Shown here piece by piece: positions 1 to 7,237 of a DNA stretch of 64,000 bases. Under the pieces are notes generated by a model, which had not been told where the DNA came from, made no database searches, and saw only the letters and a list, made by a program, of their open reading frames with translations. The stretch comes from DASSUW01 sp963740605 (GTDB taxonomy: Bacteria; Actinomycetota; Thermoleophilia; Solirubrobacterales; Solirubrobacteraceae): contig CAVUFC010000026.1 in NCBI GenBank assembly GCA_963740605.1, forward strand, positions 124,001 to 188,000, read 5' to 3'. Every line of letters starts with the position of its first letter. The first letter of the stretch is position 1. Made by a program: the position numbers and the translations under genes.

Positions 1-210
1 CACGACCAGCCGCAGGCCGCTCGAGTCCATGAACTCGAGGCCGCGCATGTCGAGCACCACAGTGCCGAGGTCCGGCTCGGCCTCCAGGCGCTCAACCTCA
101 GCTTCCAGCACAGCAGCGCCCGACAGGTCGAGCTCGCCGGTCGCGGCGATAACCGCGATGGTCCCGTTCCGGCTGGTCTGGAAGTCGAGGCTCGGCATCG
201 CGGGGCGCAA
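1..210 (-). CDS. STAS-domain anti-sigma factor antagonist (3' end beyond window)
   Basis: The visible 70 codons encode the first two thirds of a STAS domain of the SpoIIAA/RsbV type. The phospho-acceptor loop is clear: a conserved LDMRGLEFMDSSG segment with the serine after Asp. Such proteins bind an RsbW/SpoIIAB-like kinase when unphosphorylated and so release a SigB-type sigma factor. I choose the TTG at 210 because GGAGG (218-222 on the plus strand as CCTCC) lies 7 nt upstream; the in-frame ATG at 198 would be 19 nt away from it. The gene diverges from topoisomerase IB. The C-terminus lies left of the window. Partner genes in this window (SigB-type sigma, HATPase, SpoIIE phosphatase) fit the role, but pairing is inference. 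Confidence 0.88.
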   Translation of the reverse strand, partial: MRPAMPSLDFQTSRNGTIAVIAATGELDLSGAAVLEAEVERLEAEPDLGTVVLDMRGLEFMDSSGLRLVV

Positions 211-244
211 GCTTAATCCTCCACGCACCGGGAAGACTCCATGG

Positions 245-1300
245 GTGAGTCGACTGCGCCGATCTGATTGCTCCGGCCCCGGGATCCGACGCCGCGGACG
301 AGGCAAGGGCTTCGAGTACCTGGACGCCGACGGCGACCGGATCGAAGACCCCGACGAGGTCGCGCGGATCCGCGAGCTCGGCATCCCGCCGGCGTGGAAG
401 GACGTCTGGATCTGCAGCGCCGCGAACGGCCATCTCCAGGCGACGGGCGTCGACGCCGCCGGCCGCAAGCAGTACCTCTACCACGAGCGCTGGCGCCTGC
501 GGCGCGACGCCGAGAAATTCGACGACATGGTGCGCTTCGCCCGCGCGCTGCCGCGCCTGCGCGACCAGGTCGACGACGATCTCGACGGCGACGAGCTCGA
601 TCGGACGCGCGTGCTCGCGTGCGCGGTACGGCTGCTGGACCGCGGCTTCTTCCGGATCGGCTCGGAGGAGTACACCGTGCAGAACGCCTCGTACGGGCTC
701 GCGACGATGTGCAAGCGCCACGTCACGCTCGGCGAGGACGGCGAGATGGTCTTCGATTACCCGGCCAAGAGCGGCCAGCGGCGTGTGCAGGCCGTCGTCG
801 ACCCGAAGGTGAGCGAGGTCGTGACGGCGCTCAAGCGACGCCGGAGCGGCGGCGAGGAGCTGCTCGCGTACAAGGAGGGCCGTCGCTGGCACGACCTGCG
901 CTCCGAGGACATCAACGCCTACCTCAAGGACGCGACGTCCGAGGACTTCTCGGCCAAGGACTTCCGGACCTGGAACGCGACCGTGCTGGCTGCCGTGGCG
1001 CTGGCGGTGTCCGGCCCGGTGGCGGCGACGCCCGCCGGCCGCGATCGCGCGATCGTGCGGGCGGTCAAGGAGGTGGCCCACTACCTCGGCAACACGCCGG
1101 CGGTGTGCCGCGCGTCATACATCGACCCGCGCGTGTTCGACGCCTACCGCGGCGGGCTGGTGATCGGAAAGCCGCTGCAGGAGGCGCTCGACGGCGAAGA
1201 CGGTGAACTGCCGATCCACCACCGGGCGCTCGAAGAGGGTGTGCTCGACCTCATCAACGAGCGCGAGCGTTCGGCGGCGCTCGAGAAGATCGCCGCGTAG
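245..1300 (+). CDS. DNA topoisomerase IB (poxvirus/eukaryote-like)
   Basis: This is a monomeric type IB topoisomerase of 351 aa, which relaxes supercoils by forming a 3'-phosphotyrosyl nick. The N-terminal part shows the family opening RLRRSDCSGPGIRRRGRGKG and IPPAWKDVWIC. The catalytic half has KRHVTLG, KDFRTWNA with the catalytic Arg, and the nucleophile in CRASYIDPR, Tyr292 from the chosen start. The GTG at 245 is chosen because the family consensus begins there and GGAAG lies 9 nt upstream; the open frame extends further left, but that part is unlike the family and is antisense to the STAS gene. Length matches bacterial TopIB (about 330-360 aa). It diverges from the STAS gene and converges on the small gene at 1304. 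Confidence 0.93.
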   Translation: MSRLRRSDCSGPGIRRRGRGKGFEYLDADGDRIEDPDEVARIRELGIPPAWKDVWICSAANGHLQATGVDAAGRKQYLYHERWRLRRDAEKFDDMVRFARALPRLRDQVDDDLDGDELDRTRVLACAVRLLDRGFFRIGSEEYTVQNASYGLATMCKRHVTLGEDGEMVFDYPAKSGQRRVQAVVDPKVSEVVTALKRRRSGGEELLAYKEGRRWHDLRSEDINAYLKDATSEDFSAKDFRTWNATVLAAVALAVSGPVAATPAGRDRAIVRAVKEVAHYLGNTPAVCRASYIDPRVFDAYRGGLVIGKPLQEALDGEDGELPIHHRALEEGVLDLINERERSAALEKIAA

Positions 1301-1303
1301 CCC

Positions 1304-1471
1304 TTACGTCTCGTCGGGCTGCGGCGCCGGCGGGTCGTCGGGCGATGGCACGACCGGTGGTTCGGCAGGTGTGGCCGGCGCCTCGCGGTCGGGCGTCGGG
1401 TCGACGGGCGTGATCGGCTCGTCGGGCACCACCGGCTGCTCCGGCGTTGCGGGCGTGGTGGGAACTTCCAT
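1304..1471 (-). CDS. Small proline-rich acidic protein, coupled to the sigma factor
   Basis: A 55-codon frame begins 2 nt after the sigma-factor stop, with GGGAG (inside the sigma stop region) about 6 nt before its ATG. The product is strikingly biased: 19 of 55 residues are Pro, with Thr, Val, Glu and Asp making up most of the rest, as in MEVPTTPATPEQPVVPDEP. No signal peptide or membrane segment is visible, so it should be a disordered cytosolic peptide. Its tight position suggests translational coupling with the sigma factor and possibly a role as a regulator or tail. It ends 3 nt from the convergent topoisomerase stop. I do not recognise a family. Chance retention of such a frame in GC-rich DNA is possible. 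Confidence 0.6.
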   Translation of the reverse strand: MEVPTTPATPEQPVVPDEPITPVDPTPDREAPATPAEPPVVPSPDDPPAPQPDET

Positions 1472-1473
1472 CG

Positions 1474-2280
1474 CTACTCCCTCGTGCCGTAGGCGTAGAG
1501 CCGCTCGAGCGAAGAGCGGATGATGCGTGAGACGTGCATCTGCGAGCAGCCGACGCGCTCGGCGATCTCGGACTGCAGCAGGTCGTCCTTGAAGCGCAGG
1601 CTCAGGATCTCGCGCGCGCGGTTGTCGAGGATGCCGGTCATGCGCTCGATCGTGATGCCGGCCTCGACGCGGTCGAACTCGGCGTCACGCTTGCCCAGCA
1701 GGTCGCCGGCGCTGGCCGAGTCGCCCTCCTCCTCGTGCACGGGCGCGTCGAGCGATCGCAACGAGCGGCCTTCGGTCGCCTGGATCGCCTCGATGATCTC
1801 CTCCGGCGCGCGATCAAGGCGATCGGCGATGTCGGCCACAGTGGGCGAGCGACCGAGCTCGGCCCACAGCGCCTCGCGCGCCTCCTCGACCGACAGGCAC
1901 AGCTCCTGTACGTCGCGCGCGGGCCGGACGTCCCACGTCGCGTCGCGGAAGTAGCGACGCAGCTCGCCGAGGATCGTCGGCACCGCGTAACTGGAGAACG
2001 CCAGCCCGCGATCGGGGTCCCAGCGGTCGACCGCTTTCACGAGCCCGACCGAGGCGACCTGCACGAGGTCGTCGAGCGGCTCGGACGCGCGGCGGTACCG
2101 CATCGCGAGGCTCCGTGCGAGCGGCATGTAGCGCTCGATCAACTCTTCACGCGCGCGTGAGTCGCCCCGCTTCGTCTCGTGCATGAGGCGCTGGTCGTCA
2201 CGCTGGCGGCGAGCCCGGTCGTGGCTGGTGGTGCGGCCCGCCGGCGCAGCGCGCGGTGGCGCAAGGACGCTGTTCCGCAT
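1474..2280 (-). CDS. SigB/SigF-family RNA polymerase sigma factor
   Basis: The 268-aa product is a group 3 sigma factor of the SigB/SigF/SigG type. Region 2 is unmistakable (DDLVQVASVGLVKAVDRWDP, then AFSSYAVPTILGELRRYFRD), region 3 follows, and region 4 ends with a helix-turn-helix, LLQSEIAERVGCSQMHVSRI. Such sigma factors direct general stress or developmental regulons and are normally held by an RsbW-like anti-sigma factor. I use the ATG at 2280, which gives the short basic extension seen in relatives (SHDRARRQRDDQRLM); no strong ribosome site precedes it, and the ATG at 2184 is a shorter alternative. A small helical protein gene lies 61 nt upstream and a proline-rich peptide gene 2 nt downstream, so these three look like one unit. 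The promoter at 47762-47786 fits its expected recognition sequence. Confidence 0.93.
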   Translation of the reverse strand: MRNSVLAPPRAAPAGRTTSHDRARRQRDDQRLMHETKRGDSRAREELIERYMPLARSLAMRYRRASEPLDDLVQVASVGLVKAVDRWDPDRGLAFSSYAVPTILGELRRYFRDATWDVRPARDVQELCLSVEEAREALWAELGRSPTVADIADRLDRAPEEIIEAIQATEGRSLRSLDAPVHEEEGDSASAGDLLGKRDAEFDRVEAGITIERMTGILDNRAREILSLRFKDDLLQSEIAERVGCSQMHVSRIIRSSLERLYAYGTRE

Positions 2281-2341
2281 CGTCGGGTGCCCTACCCAGA
2301 TGGGGAACGCTCCCCGGCATCGAACTGTCCGATTGCGAACG

Positions 2342-2536
2342 TCAGGGGCGCGGTGGTTTGTGGTCAGCGTCGCGCTGGCGGCGAGCCTTGACGCTCGCGA
2401 GCGTCGCCGCGACGCGCTCCTGCAGCGCCGCGTGGGCTTCGAGCAACCTCCGGCTGTTTTCGTGTGCGCGCGCGCCGCGCGCGAGCGCGCGATCAAGGCG
2501 GTCGTGAAGCGAGGGGCCTGGGGCATCGCGCTCCAT
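2342..2536 (-). CDS. Small helical hypothetical protein upstream of the sigma gene
   Basis: A 64-aa frame encodes an Arg/Ala/Glu-rich helix with heptad-like hydrophobic spacing (LHDRLDRALARGARAHENSR, then LLEAHAALQERVAATLASV) and a short basic tail. Short helical proteins of this kind are common beside stress genes in actinobacteria, but I do not recognise a named family. It lies 61 nt upstream of the sigma-factor start in the same direction, so the two may be co-transcribed. The start is weak: GAGGG is about 15 nt before the ATG. No membrane segment is visible. Confidence 0.45.
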   Translation of the reverse strand: MERDAPGPSLHDRLDRALARGARAHENSRRLLEAHAALQERVAATLASVKARRQRDADHKPPRP

Positions 2537-2591
2537 CTCATGGAGCGTCGACCCTCAGGCCCGGCCGCGAACCCTGGCCGGTCAGCGGAGC

Positions 2592-2614
2592 GACCACAAG
2601 ACGTTGCAGTGGTC
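2592..2614. repeat. Inverted repeat GACCAC-N11-GTGGTC
   Basis: Perfect 6-bp arms, GACCAC at 2592-2597 and GTGGTC at 2609-2614, sit in the 356-bp stretch (2537-2892) between the small helical gene and the STAS gene. The spacing suits a dimeric regulator. No gene in this stretch convinced me; it otherwise contains only the hairpin at 2631-2659 and the promoter region of the STAS gene. Confidence 0.4.
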
Positions 2615-2630
2615 ATAGGCGCGCCCGCTG

Positions 2631-2659
2631 GCGGGAGGTGCGGAGACCGCGCCTCCCGC
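2631..2659. repeat. 13-bp GC-rich hairpin with 3-nt loop
   Basis: The arms GCGGGAGGTGCGG (2631-2643) and CCGCGCCTCCCGC (2647-2659) pair over 13 positions with one G-T wobble and an AGA loop. No T-run follows on either strand, so it is not a classical terminator. It may be a structured leader or an attenuator for one of the flanking divergent genes, or a relic of a repeat element. It is 233 bp upstream of the STAS start. Confidence 0.55.
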
Positions 2660-2862
2660 CTCGCGGGAGAGACCCGAAAGCGCGGCGCGGAAGGGTGTTC
2701 GCTACGACGTGCCGCGCAGCGCCGCGACGGTCGAGCTGGGCAGCCCCATCAGGCCGCTCGGTCGGTGGCGGGATTCTGAGGACTCGGCGCCCGCGCGCGC
2801 CAGTCACCTATCGCCCATCTGACCGTACCGGCGCGACGCGTCGAACCCGTCCGGCCTGCTTG

Positions 2863-2868
2863 TAGACT
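2863..2868 (+). promoter_or_regulatory. Probable -10 element (TAGACT) of the STAS-CheB-CheR unit
   Basis: TAGACT fits the actinobacterial -10 pattern TANNNT and lies 24 nt before the GTG start of the STAS gene, leaving room for a short leader with GAGGG at 2881-2885 as ribosome site. No convincing -35 is visible (TCGAAC at 2841, spacing 16, is weak). Confidence 0.4.
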
Positions 2869-2892
2869 CCGGCGTCCTCTGAGGGCCAGCCC

Positions 2893-3252
2893 GTGACCGA
2901 GACCGACGCAACGTTTCAGCCACCCGAGCCCTTCCGCTGCGAATCCGGCAGCGACGGCGACCGCTGGTGGGTGCGCCCACTCGGCGAACTTGATCTCGAC
3001 ACGGCGCCCCTGCTCGAGCGGAAGCTGGGTGCCGCGCGCACGGACGGCGCCGAGCAGCTCGTGCTCGACCTGAGAGGCCTGACGTTCATGGACTCGACGG
3101 GCCTGCGGCTCGTCATCCGATGGCATACGGCGGCGAGCCAGGACGGCTTCGAGTTCGCGATCGTGCCCGGGGCGGAGGTTGTGCAGCGGGTCTTCCGGCT
3201 CACGGGGATGGACGAGCATCTCCCCGTCGCCGAGCCCCCGCCGAACGCCTGA
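2893..3252 (+). CDS. STAS-domain anti-sigma factor antagonist
   Basis: The 119-aa protein is a single STAS domain: a central LGELDLDTAPLLERKL strand-helix and LVLDLRGLTFMDSTGLRLV with the phosphorylatable Ser68. In this family the dephosphorylated form sequesters an RsbW-like kinase and frees the sigma factor. The GTG start at 2893 has GAGGG 7 nt upstream. It lies between the sigma-factor region and a CheB/CheR pair, 44 nt before CheB, suggesting a sensory-to-sigma relay, which is inference. The stop codon is inside a small hairpin (3245-3260). Confidence 0.92.
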   Translation: MTETDATFQPPEPFRCESGSDGDRWWVRPLGELDLDTAPLLERKLGAARTDGAEQLVLDLRGLTFMDSTGLRLVIRWHTAASQDGFEFAIVPGAEVVQRVFRLTGMDEHLPVAEPPPNA

Positions 3253-3260
3253 AAAGGCGT
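3245..3260 (+). other. Small hairpin with GAAA tetraloop over the STAS stop codon
   Basis: ACGCCT (3245-3250), GAAA (3251-3254) and AGGCGT (3255-3260) form a perfect 6-bp stem with a GNRA-type loop. It overlaps the STAS stop codon (TGA, 3250-3252) and precedes CheB. No T-run follows, so it could modulate mRNA stability or read-through between the two genes. Chance is possible at this size. Confidence 0.35.
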
Positions 3261-3296
3261 CCAGCCGCCCGGTCCCGATGGGCGTACGCTCCGTGT

Positions 3297-4322
3297 GTGA
3301 GCGCACAAGTGTCCGAGGGGGATCACACCCCCGGACGAGTCGTCGGCATCGGGGCCTCCGCCGGTGGCGTGGACGCGCTGATCCAGCTGGTCGGCCAGCT
3401 GCCCGCCGGCTTCGGCGCGGCGATGTGCATCGTGCTCCATCTGCCCTCGTCGGGACGCAGCCTGCTGGCGCCGATCCTGAGCCGCCACACCGAGCTCGAC
3501 GTCGTCGAGGCGCAGGACGGCCAGCGCCTGGCGGCGGGCCGCATCTACGTCGCGCCGAACGACCGGCATCTGCTGCTCGCCGACGGCTACCTGCAGCTCG
3601 ATCGCGGGCCGAAGGAGAACGGCGTGCGGCCCGCGGTCGACGTGATGCTGCGCACGCTCGCGGAGTCCTACGCGGCACGGTCGATCGCGGTGATCCTCTC
3701 CGGCGCTCTGGGTGACGGCAGCGCGGGCGCGCGCGCCGTGCGCAACGCCGGGGGGCTGGTCCTGATCCAGGACCCTGATGACGCGACCATCGCGAGCATG
3801 CCCGAGAGCGCGATGCGCGCAATTGGCGAGCCGGACGCCGTCCTCACGGCCGTCGGTCTCGGTCAGGAGCTCGCACGACTGGTCGCGCCAGAGCCGATCA
3901 AGGAGGATGTGGCGATGGCGCAGGTGAGCAACCCGCTGGCGGATGCCGTGGACCGCCCGGCGGGGCCGCCGATCCCGTTCACGTGCCCCGAATGCAGCGG
4001 CCCGCTGTGGGAGATCACGGAGGGCGAGGTCTCGCGCTACCGCTGCCGCGTCGGGCACAGCTACTCCGAGGACGCGATGATCATCGAACAGGGCAGCGCC
4101 GTCGAGGCCGCCCTGTGGTCGGCCCTGGAGGCACTCGACGAGCGTGCCGAGTTCCTGCGACGCGTCGCCGCCCGCCACGGCGACCACCGGCCACGGCTGC
4201 GCGCTCGCTTCGCCGGGGCAGCCGACGACGCCCTCGAGCGCGCGGAGCTCATCCGCCGGGCGCTCCGCACCGGGGCTGACGGTCCCCACGCGCTCGACCC
4301 GCACGCGGAGATGGCCGAGTGA
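3297..4322 (+). CDS. cheB: CheB-type protein-glutamate methylesterase with C-terminal Cys-rich module
   Basis: A stand-alone CheB catalytic domain without a receiver domain, 341 aa. The Ser-His-Asp triad is intact: Ser21 in GIGASAGG, His48 in VLHLPSSG, Asp140 in SGALGDGSAG. After a linker, a second module contains FTCPECSGPLWEI and RYRCRVGHSYS, a Cys/His-rich putative zinc site, then a helical tail. CheB demethylates or deamidates methyl-accepting proteins; receiver-less forms beside CheR-PAS proteins are often in non-chemotaxis sensory pathways (known for the family). GTG at 3297 is used because the family N-terminus starts there. The stop overlaps the next start (GTGA), so CheB and CheR are translationally coupled. 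Confidence 0.92.
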   Translation: MSAQVSEGDHTPGRVVGIGASAGGVDALIQLVGQLPAGFGAAMCIVLHLPSSGRSLLAPILSRHTELDVVEAQDGQRLAAGRIYVAPNDRHLLLADGYLQLDRGPKENGVRPAVDVMLRTLAESYAARSIAVILSGALGDGSAGARAVRNAGGLVLIQDPDDATIASMPESAMRAIGEPDAVLTAVGLGQELARLVAPEPIKEDVAMAQVSNPLADAVDRPAGPPIPFTCPECSGPLWEITEGEVSRYRCRVGHSYSEDAMIIEQGSAVEAALWSALEALDERAEFLRRVAARHGDHRPRLRARFAGAADDALERAELIRRALRTGADGPHALDPHAEMAE

Positions 4323-6232
4323 CCGATTCCTCGTTCGAGGCGCTGCTCGACTTCCTCAAGCGGATGCGGGGGTTCGACTTCACGGGCTACAAGCGGACGA
4401 CGCTCGAGCGACGCTTCCGACGCCGGATGGAGACCGTCGAATGCGGCAGCTACGGCGACTACCTCGACTACCTCGAGGTGCACCCAGAGGAGTTCGAGCA
4501 GCTCTTCGACACGCTGCTGATCAACGTCACGGAGTTCTTCCGCGACCCGCCGGCGTGGGAGCATCTGCGCGACGACATCGTGCCGCAGTTGCTGGCCGCC
4601 AAGGAGGAGGGCGAGTCGATCCGCGTGTGGAGCGCGGGCTGCGCGTCCGGCCAGGAGGCGTACACGGCCGCGATGGTGCTGGCCGAGCTGCTCGGCGACG
4701 ACGACTACCGCGATCGGGTCAAGATCTACGCCACCGACGTCGACGAGCAGGCACTGGCCACGGCACGCCTCGCGACCTACACGCACAAGCAACTGGAAGG
4801 CGTCCCGGAGGCCCTGCAGGCCAAGTACTTCGCGCCCGCCGACCGGCGGATGGCGTTCCGCAAGGACCTGCGGCGGACCGTGATCTTCGGGCGCAACAAC
4901 CTCCTCACCGACGCGCCGATCTCACGGCTCGACCTGCTGATCTGCCGCAACACGCTGATGTACTTCACGGCCGAGACCCAGGGGCGGATCCTGCGCCACT
5001 TCCACTTCGCGCTCCGCGACCACGGCGTGCTGATGCTCGGCAAGTCCGAGATGATGATCACGCACCGCGACGTCTTCACGGCGATCGACCTCAACCGACG
5101 GATCTTCCGCAAGCTCAAGCGGCCGGCGGCCCTGCAGGCGCGTCTCGGTGCCATTGTCAACGGCGGCGACGCGATCGATGCGCCGCTATCTCTGGACGAC
5201 CGCGCCAACCGCGACTCCGCGCTCGAGATCGGTCCGCACCCGCACGTGATCGTCTCGCGCGGCGGCGTGCTCACGTTCGCCAACCTGCCGGCGCGGGCGC
5301 TGTTCGGCATCGGCCTCGAGGAGCTCGGCCGCCCGTTCCGTGACATCGAGCTCTCCTACCAGCCGACCGATCTACGCACGCCGGTGGACGACGCACTGCG
5401 TGAACGCCGGCGGATCGCGGTCGGCGAGGTGCGCTTCCGCCCGCGCCAGGGCGAGGAGCGGACGCTCGACGTGACGGTCGTGCCGCTGCTGGCGGACGGC
5501 AACGCGGCGCCGGATGCCGCGAGCATCGTCTTCGAGGACGTCAGCCGCTACAGCCGGATGCAGCACGAGCTGGAGGGCAACCGGCGCGACCTCGAGCTCG
5601 CCTACGAGGAGCTGCAGTCGACGATCGACGAGCTCGAGACCACCAACGAGGAGCTCCAGTCCGCGAACGAGGAGCTGCAGACCACCAACGAGGAGCTCCA
5701 GTCGACCAACGAGGAGCTCGAGACGATGAACGAGGAGCTCCAGTCGACCAACGAGGAGCTCGAGACGATCAACGACGAGCTGCGTGACCGGACGTCCGAG
5801 CTCAATCGGGTCAACGAGTTCCTCGAGGCGATCCTCACCTCGCTCGGCATCGGGGTCGCGGTCGTCGATCGCCAGCAGCGCGTTCAGGTCTGGAACTACC
5901 GGGCGGAGGACCTGTGGGGATTGCGACAGGACGAAGCCGTGGAGCACCATCTGCTGTCACTCGACATCGGCCTGCCGACCGAGCAGCTCGCCGGCTCGCT
6001 GCGCGCGGTGCTCGGCGGCGCGAGCGACCGCGAGGCCGCGGTGATCTCGGCGGTCAACCGCCGCGGACGCACGATCGAGTGCGAGACGACGATCCTGCCG
6101 CTGCGCTCGCCGGCCGCCGACGGCGAGGTCGTGGGCGGCGCGATCATCTTGATGCAGGACGGGCTGCCGTCCGACCAGGACGGCCACCGGCCCGACGGTG
6201 TCGACCTAGACGGCGGTCGGCCCGGTTCGTGA
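4319..6232 (+). CDS. cheR: CheR-type methyltransferase with coiled coil and C-terminal PAS domain
   Basis: The 637-aa protein starts with the CheR all-helical N-domain (FDFTGYKRTTLERRFRRRM) and the SAM-binding methyltransferase (NVTEFFRDPPAW, VWSAGCASGQEAYT, LLICRNTLMYF), roughly residues 1-265. A PAS-like segment follows (about 305-410), then a long coiled coil made of near-identical heptads such as TNEELQS and TNEELET (about 420-500), and a second PAS domain (about 505-620). Methyl groups are put on glutamates of receptor proteins. The GTG start overlaps the CheB stop by 4 nt. Its 3' end overlaps the convergent Crp-like gene by 27 bp. Such CheB/CheR-PAS units are found near histidine kinases or stress regulators; here they follow a STAS gene. 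Confidence 0.93.
   Translation: MTDSSFEALLDFLKRMRGFDFTGYKRTTLERRFRRRMETVECGSYGDYLDYLEVHPEEFEQLFDTLLINVTEFFRDPPAWEHLRDDIVPQLLAAKEEGESIRVWSAGCASGQEAYTAAMVLAELLGDDDYRDRVKIYATDVDEQALATARLATYTHKQLEGVPEALQAKYFAPADRRMAFRKDLRRTVIFGRNNLLTDAPISRLDLLICRNTLMYFTAETQGRILRHFHFALRDHGVLMLGKSEMMITHRDVFTAIDLNRRIFRKLKRPAALQARLGAIVNGGDAIDAPLSLDDRANRDSALEIGPHPHVIVSRGGVLTFANLPARALFGIGLEELGRPFRDIELSYQPTDLRTPVDDALRERRRIAVGEVRFRPRQGEERTLDVTVVPLLADGNAAPDAASIVFEDVSRYSRMQHELEGNRRDLELAYEELQSTIDELETTNEELQSANEELQTTNEELQSTNEELETMNEELQSTNEELETINDELRDRTSELNRVNEFLEAILTSLGIGVAVVDRQQRVQVWNYRAEDLWGLRQDEAVEHHLLSLDIGLPTEQLAGSLRAVLGGASDREAAVISAVNRRGRTIECETTILPLRSPAADGEVVGGAIILMQDGLPSDQDGHRPDGVDLDGGRPGS
5609..5784 (+). repeat. 21-bp tandem repeat encoding coiled-coil heptads
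   Basis: About eight imperfect 21-bp units of the type ACCAACGAGGAGCTCCAGTC, each encoding one heptad (TNEELQS or TNEELET), lie head to tail inside the CheR gene. The repetition is visible at DNA level, so unit number may vary between strains by slippage without loss of frame. Function is a rigid helical spacer between the methyltransferase and the PAS sensor. Confidence 0.85.
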
Positions 6233-7201
6233 CCGCGTCGCCTGGCAGCGGGCGCGCAGCTCCACCGCTTGCTCGGCCAGCTGCGCGGTGAGCTCGAACG
6301 CGGCGCGCATCTGCGCGACCTGCGTCTCGGCCTGTTCACGCAGCCGCTCGACGACCGCCCCGTAGTCGACGCGGTTGACGCTGACGGGCTCCAGAGGGGG
6401 CTCAGGCCGCGACGCGAGTCGCACGACGCGTGCCGGCGTCTTCACCGGCTCGGTGGGCAGCAGCCGCCGGCGCATCGGCACGACCCGCTCGAGCTCCGGG
6501 GCGGGGACGCCGACCGGCTCGCCGGTCAACAGCCACGTGCCGTCGTCCCGGCGATGCACTTCATCGGCCTTGCCGAGCTCGCTCAGCGCGGTCGAGACGG
6601 TGGGCCGGCGCGCGCCGACGAGCTGCCCGAGCATCCGGTGCGACAGCGTCATCGGCAGTGCCACCCCTTCGGGCGTCATCCGCCCCCAGCGCTCCGCCAG
6701 GTGCCAGAACAGGGCAAGGAGGCGGCGGTCGACACGATTGAGCTGCGAGATCGCCTGCGTGACGGCCAGCCGCAGCGCCCGCTCGTTGAGGCGATCGATG
6801 AGCGCGGCGTTGACCTCGGGGAAGGACACCAACTGCGCCGCGAACCGCCGGTCGAGCAATGCGATCCGGCTGCGGCTGAGCACGTTCCAGCGGACGGAGT
6901 ACTGCAGCAGGGACGCGCTCTCGTGGATATGCCAGGGGCGCACCACGTCTCCAGGCCCGAGCAGTTCGGTGCTGATCGTGTCCGAGACCAGTACCTCCCG
7001 CGCCAGCACGCCGTCGAGCACCAGGAGACCGATGTGGCCCGGGCTGGTACTGGACAGGCTCTCGATCTCCCACGGGCCCCTATCGATTGCGTGAATGACG
7101 ACCCGGAGGTCATGGCGCGCGGATTCGACGCGGTCTTCGCTCAGCAGGAGTCCAAGGTCCGGGTCCAGCTCGAGCAGCGATGCGACCTGACGGTCCGGCA
7201 A
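6206..7201 (-). CDS. Crp/Fnr-type transcriptional regulator with long C-terminal extension
   Basis: The 331-aa protein has a cyclic-nucleotide-binding-like beta barrel (GHIGLLVLDGVLAREV, ELLGPGDVVRPW), a connecting helix, and a winged helix with MTLSHRMLGQLVGARRPTVS as recognition segment (roughly residues 165-225). A further 100 residues, ending in a coiled-coil-like ELTAQLAEQAVELRARCQ, are longer than in ordinary Crp proteins (about 230 aa). The cAMP-binding signature is not preserved, so the ligand is unknown. The start is TTG at 7201, chosen for AAAGGAGG 5 nt upstream. It is divergent from the HATPase gene (36 bp between starts) and its 3' end overlaps cheR, so it may regulate either. Confidence 0.85.
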   Translation of the reverse strand: MPDRQVASLLELDPDLGLLLSEDRVESARHDLRVVIHAIDRGPWEIESLSSTSPGHIGLLVLDGVLAREVLVSDTISTELLGPGDVVRPWHIHESASLLQYSVRWNVLSRSRIALLDRRFAAQLVSFPEVNAALIDRLNERALRLAVTQAISQLNRVDRRLLALFWHLAERWGRMTPEGVALPMTLSHRMLGQLVGARRPTVSTALSELGKADEVHRRDDGTWLLTGEPVGVPAPELERVVPMRRRLLPTEPVKTPARVVRLASRPEPPLEPVSVNRVDYGAVVERLREQAETQVAQMRAAFELTAQLAEQAVELRARCQATRSRTGPTAV

Positions 7202-7213
7202 GGAGGCCTCCTT
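7200..7213. promoter_or_regulatory. Perfect palindrome containing the ribosome site of the Crp-like gene
   Basis: AAGGAGGCCTCCTT is a 14-bp perfect palindrome that includes the GGAGG used by the TTG start at 7201. On the mRNA the two halves could pair between molecules, or a dimeric protein could bind the DNA. Position in the 36-bp divergent gap with the HATPase gene makes an operator plausible; this is inference. Confidence 0.4.
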
Positions 7214-7237
7214 TCCGCGAGTTTCCTCGGAGTCAGT

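Noticed and set aside
2290..2300. CTACCCAGAT near the sigma-factor start, giving GGGTAG on the minus strand, as a SigB-type autoregulatory promoter
   Set aside because: No GTTT-like -35 is present at 13-16 nt, and the same decamer occurs inside the HATPase coding sequence near 7391.
2613..2807. 64-codon frame on the minus strand in the gene-free stretch
   Set aside because: It is Arg-rich, lacks a ribosome site and crosses the GC-rich hairpin; no sign of a real protein.
5609..5784. Tandem repeat considered as CRISPR array or satellite
   Set aside because: There are no spacers, and each unit encodes a coiled-coil heptad in frame within cheR.
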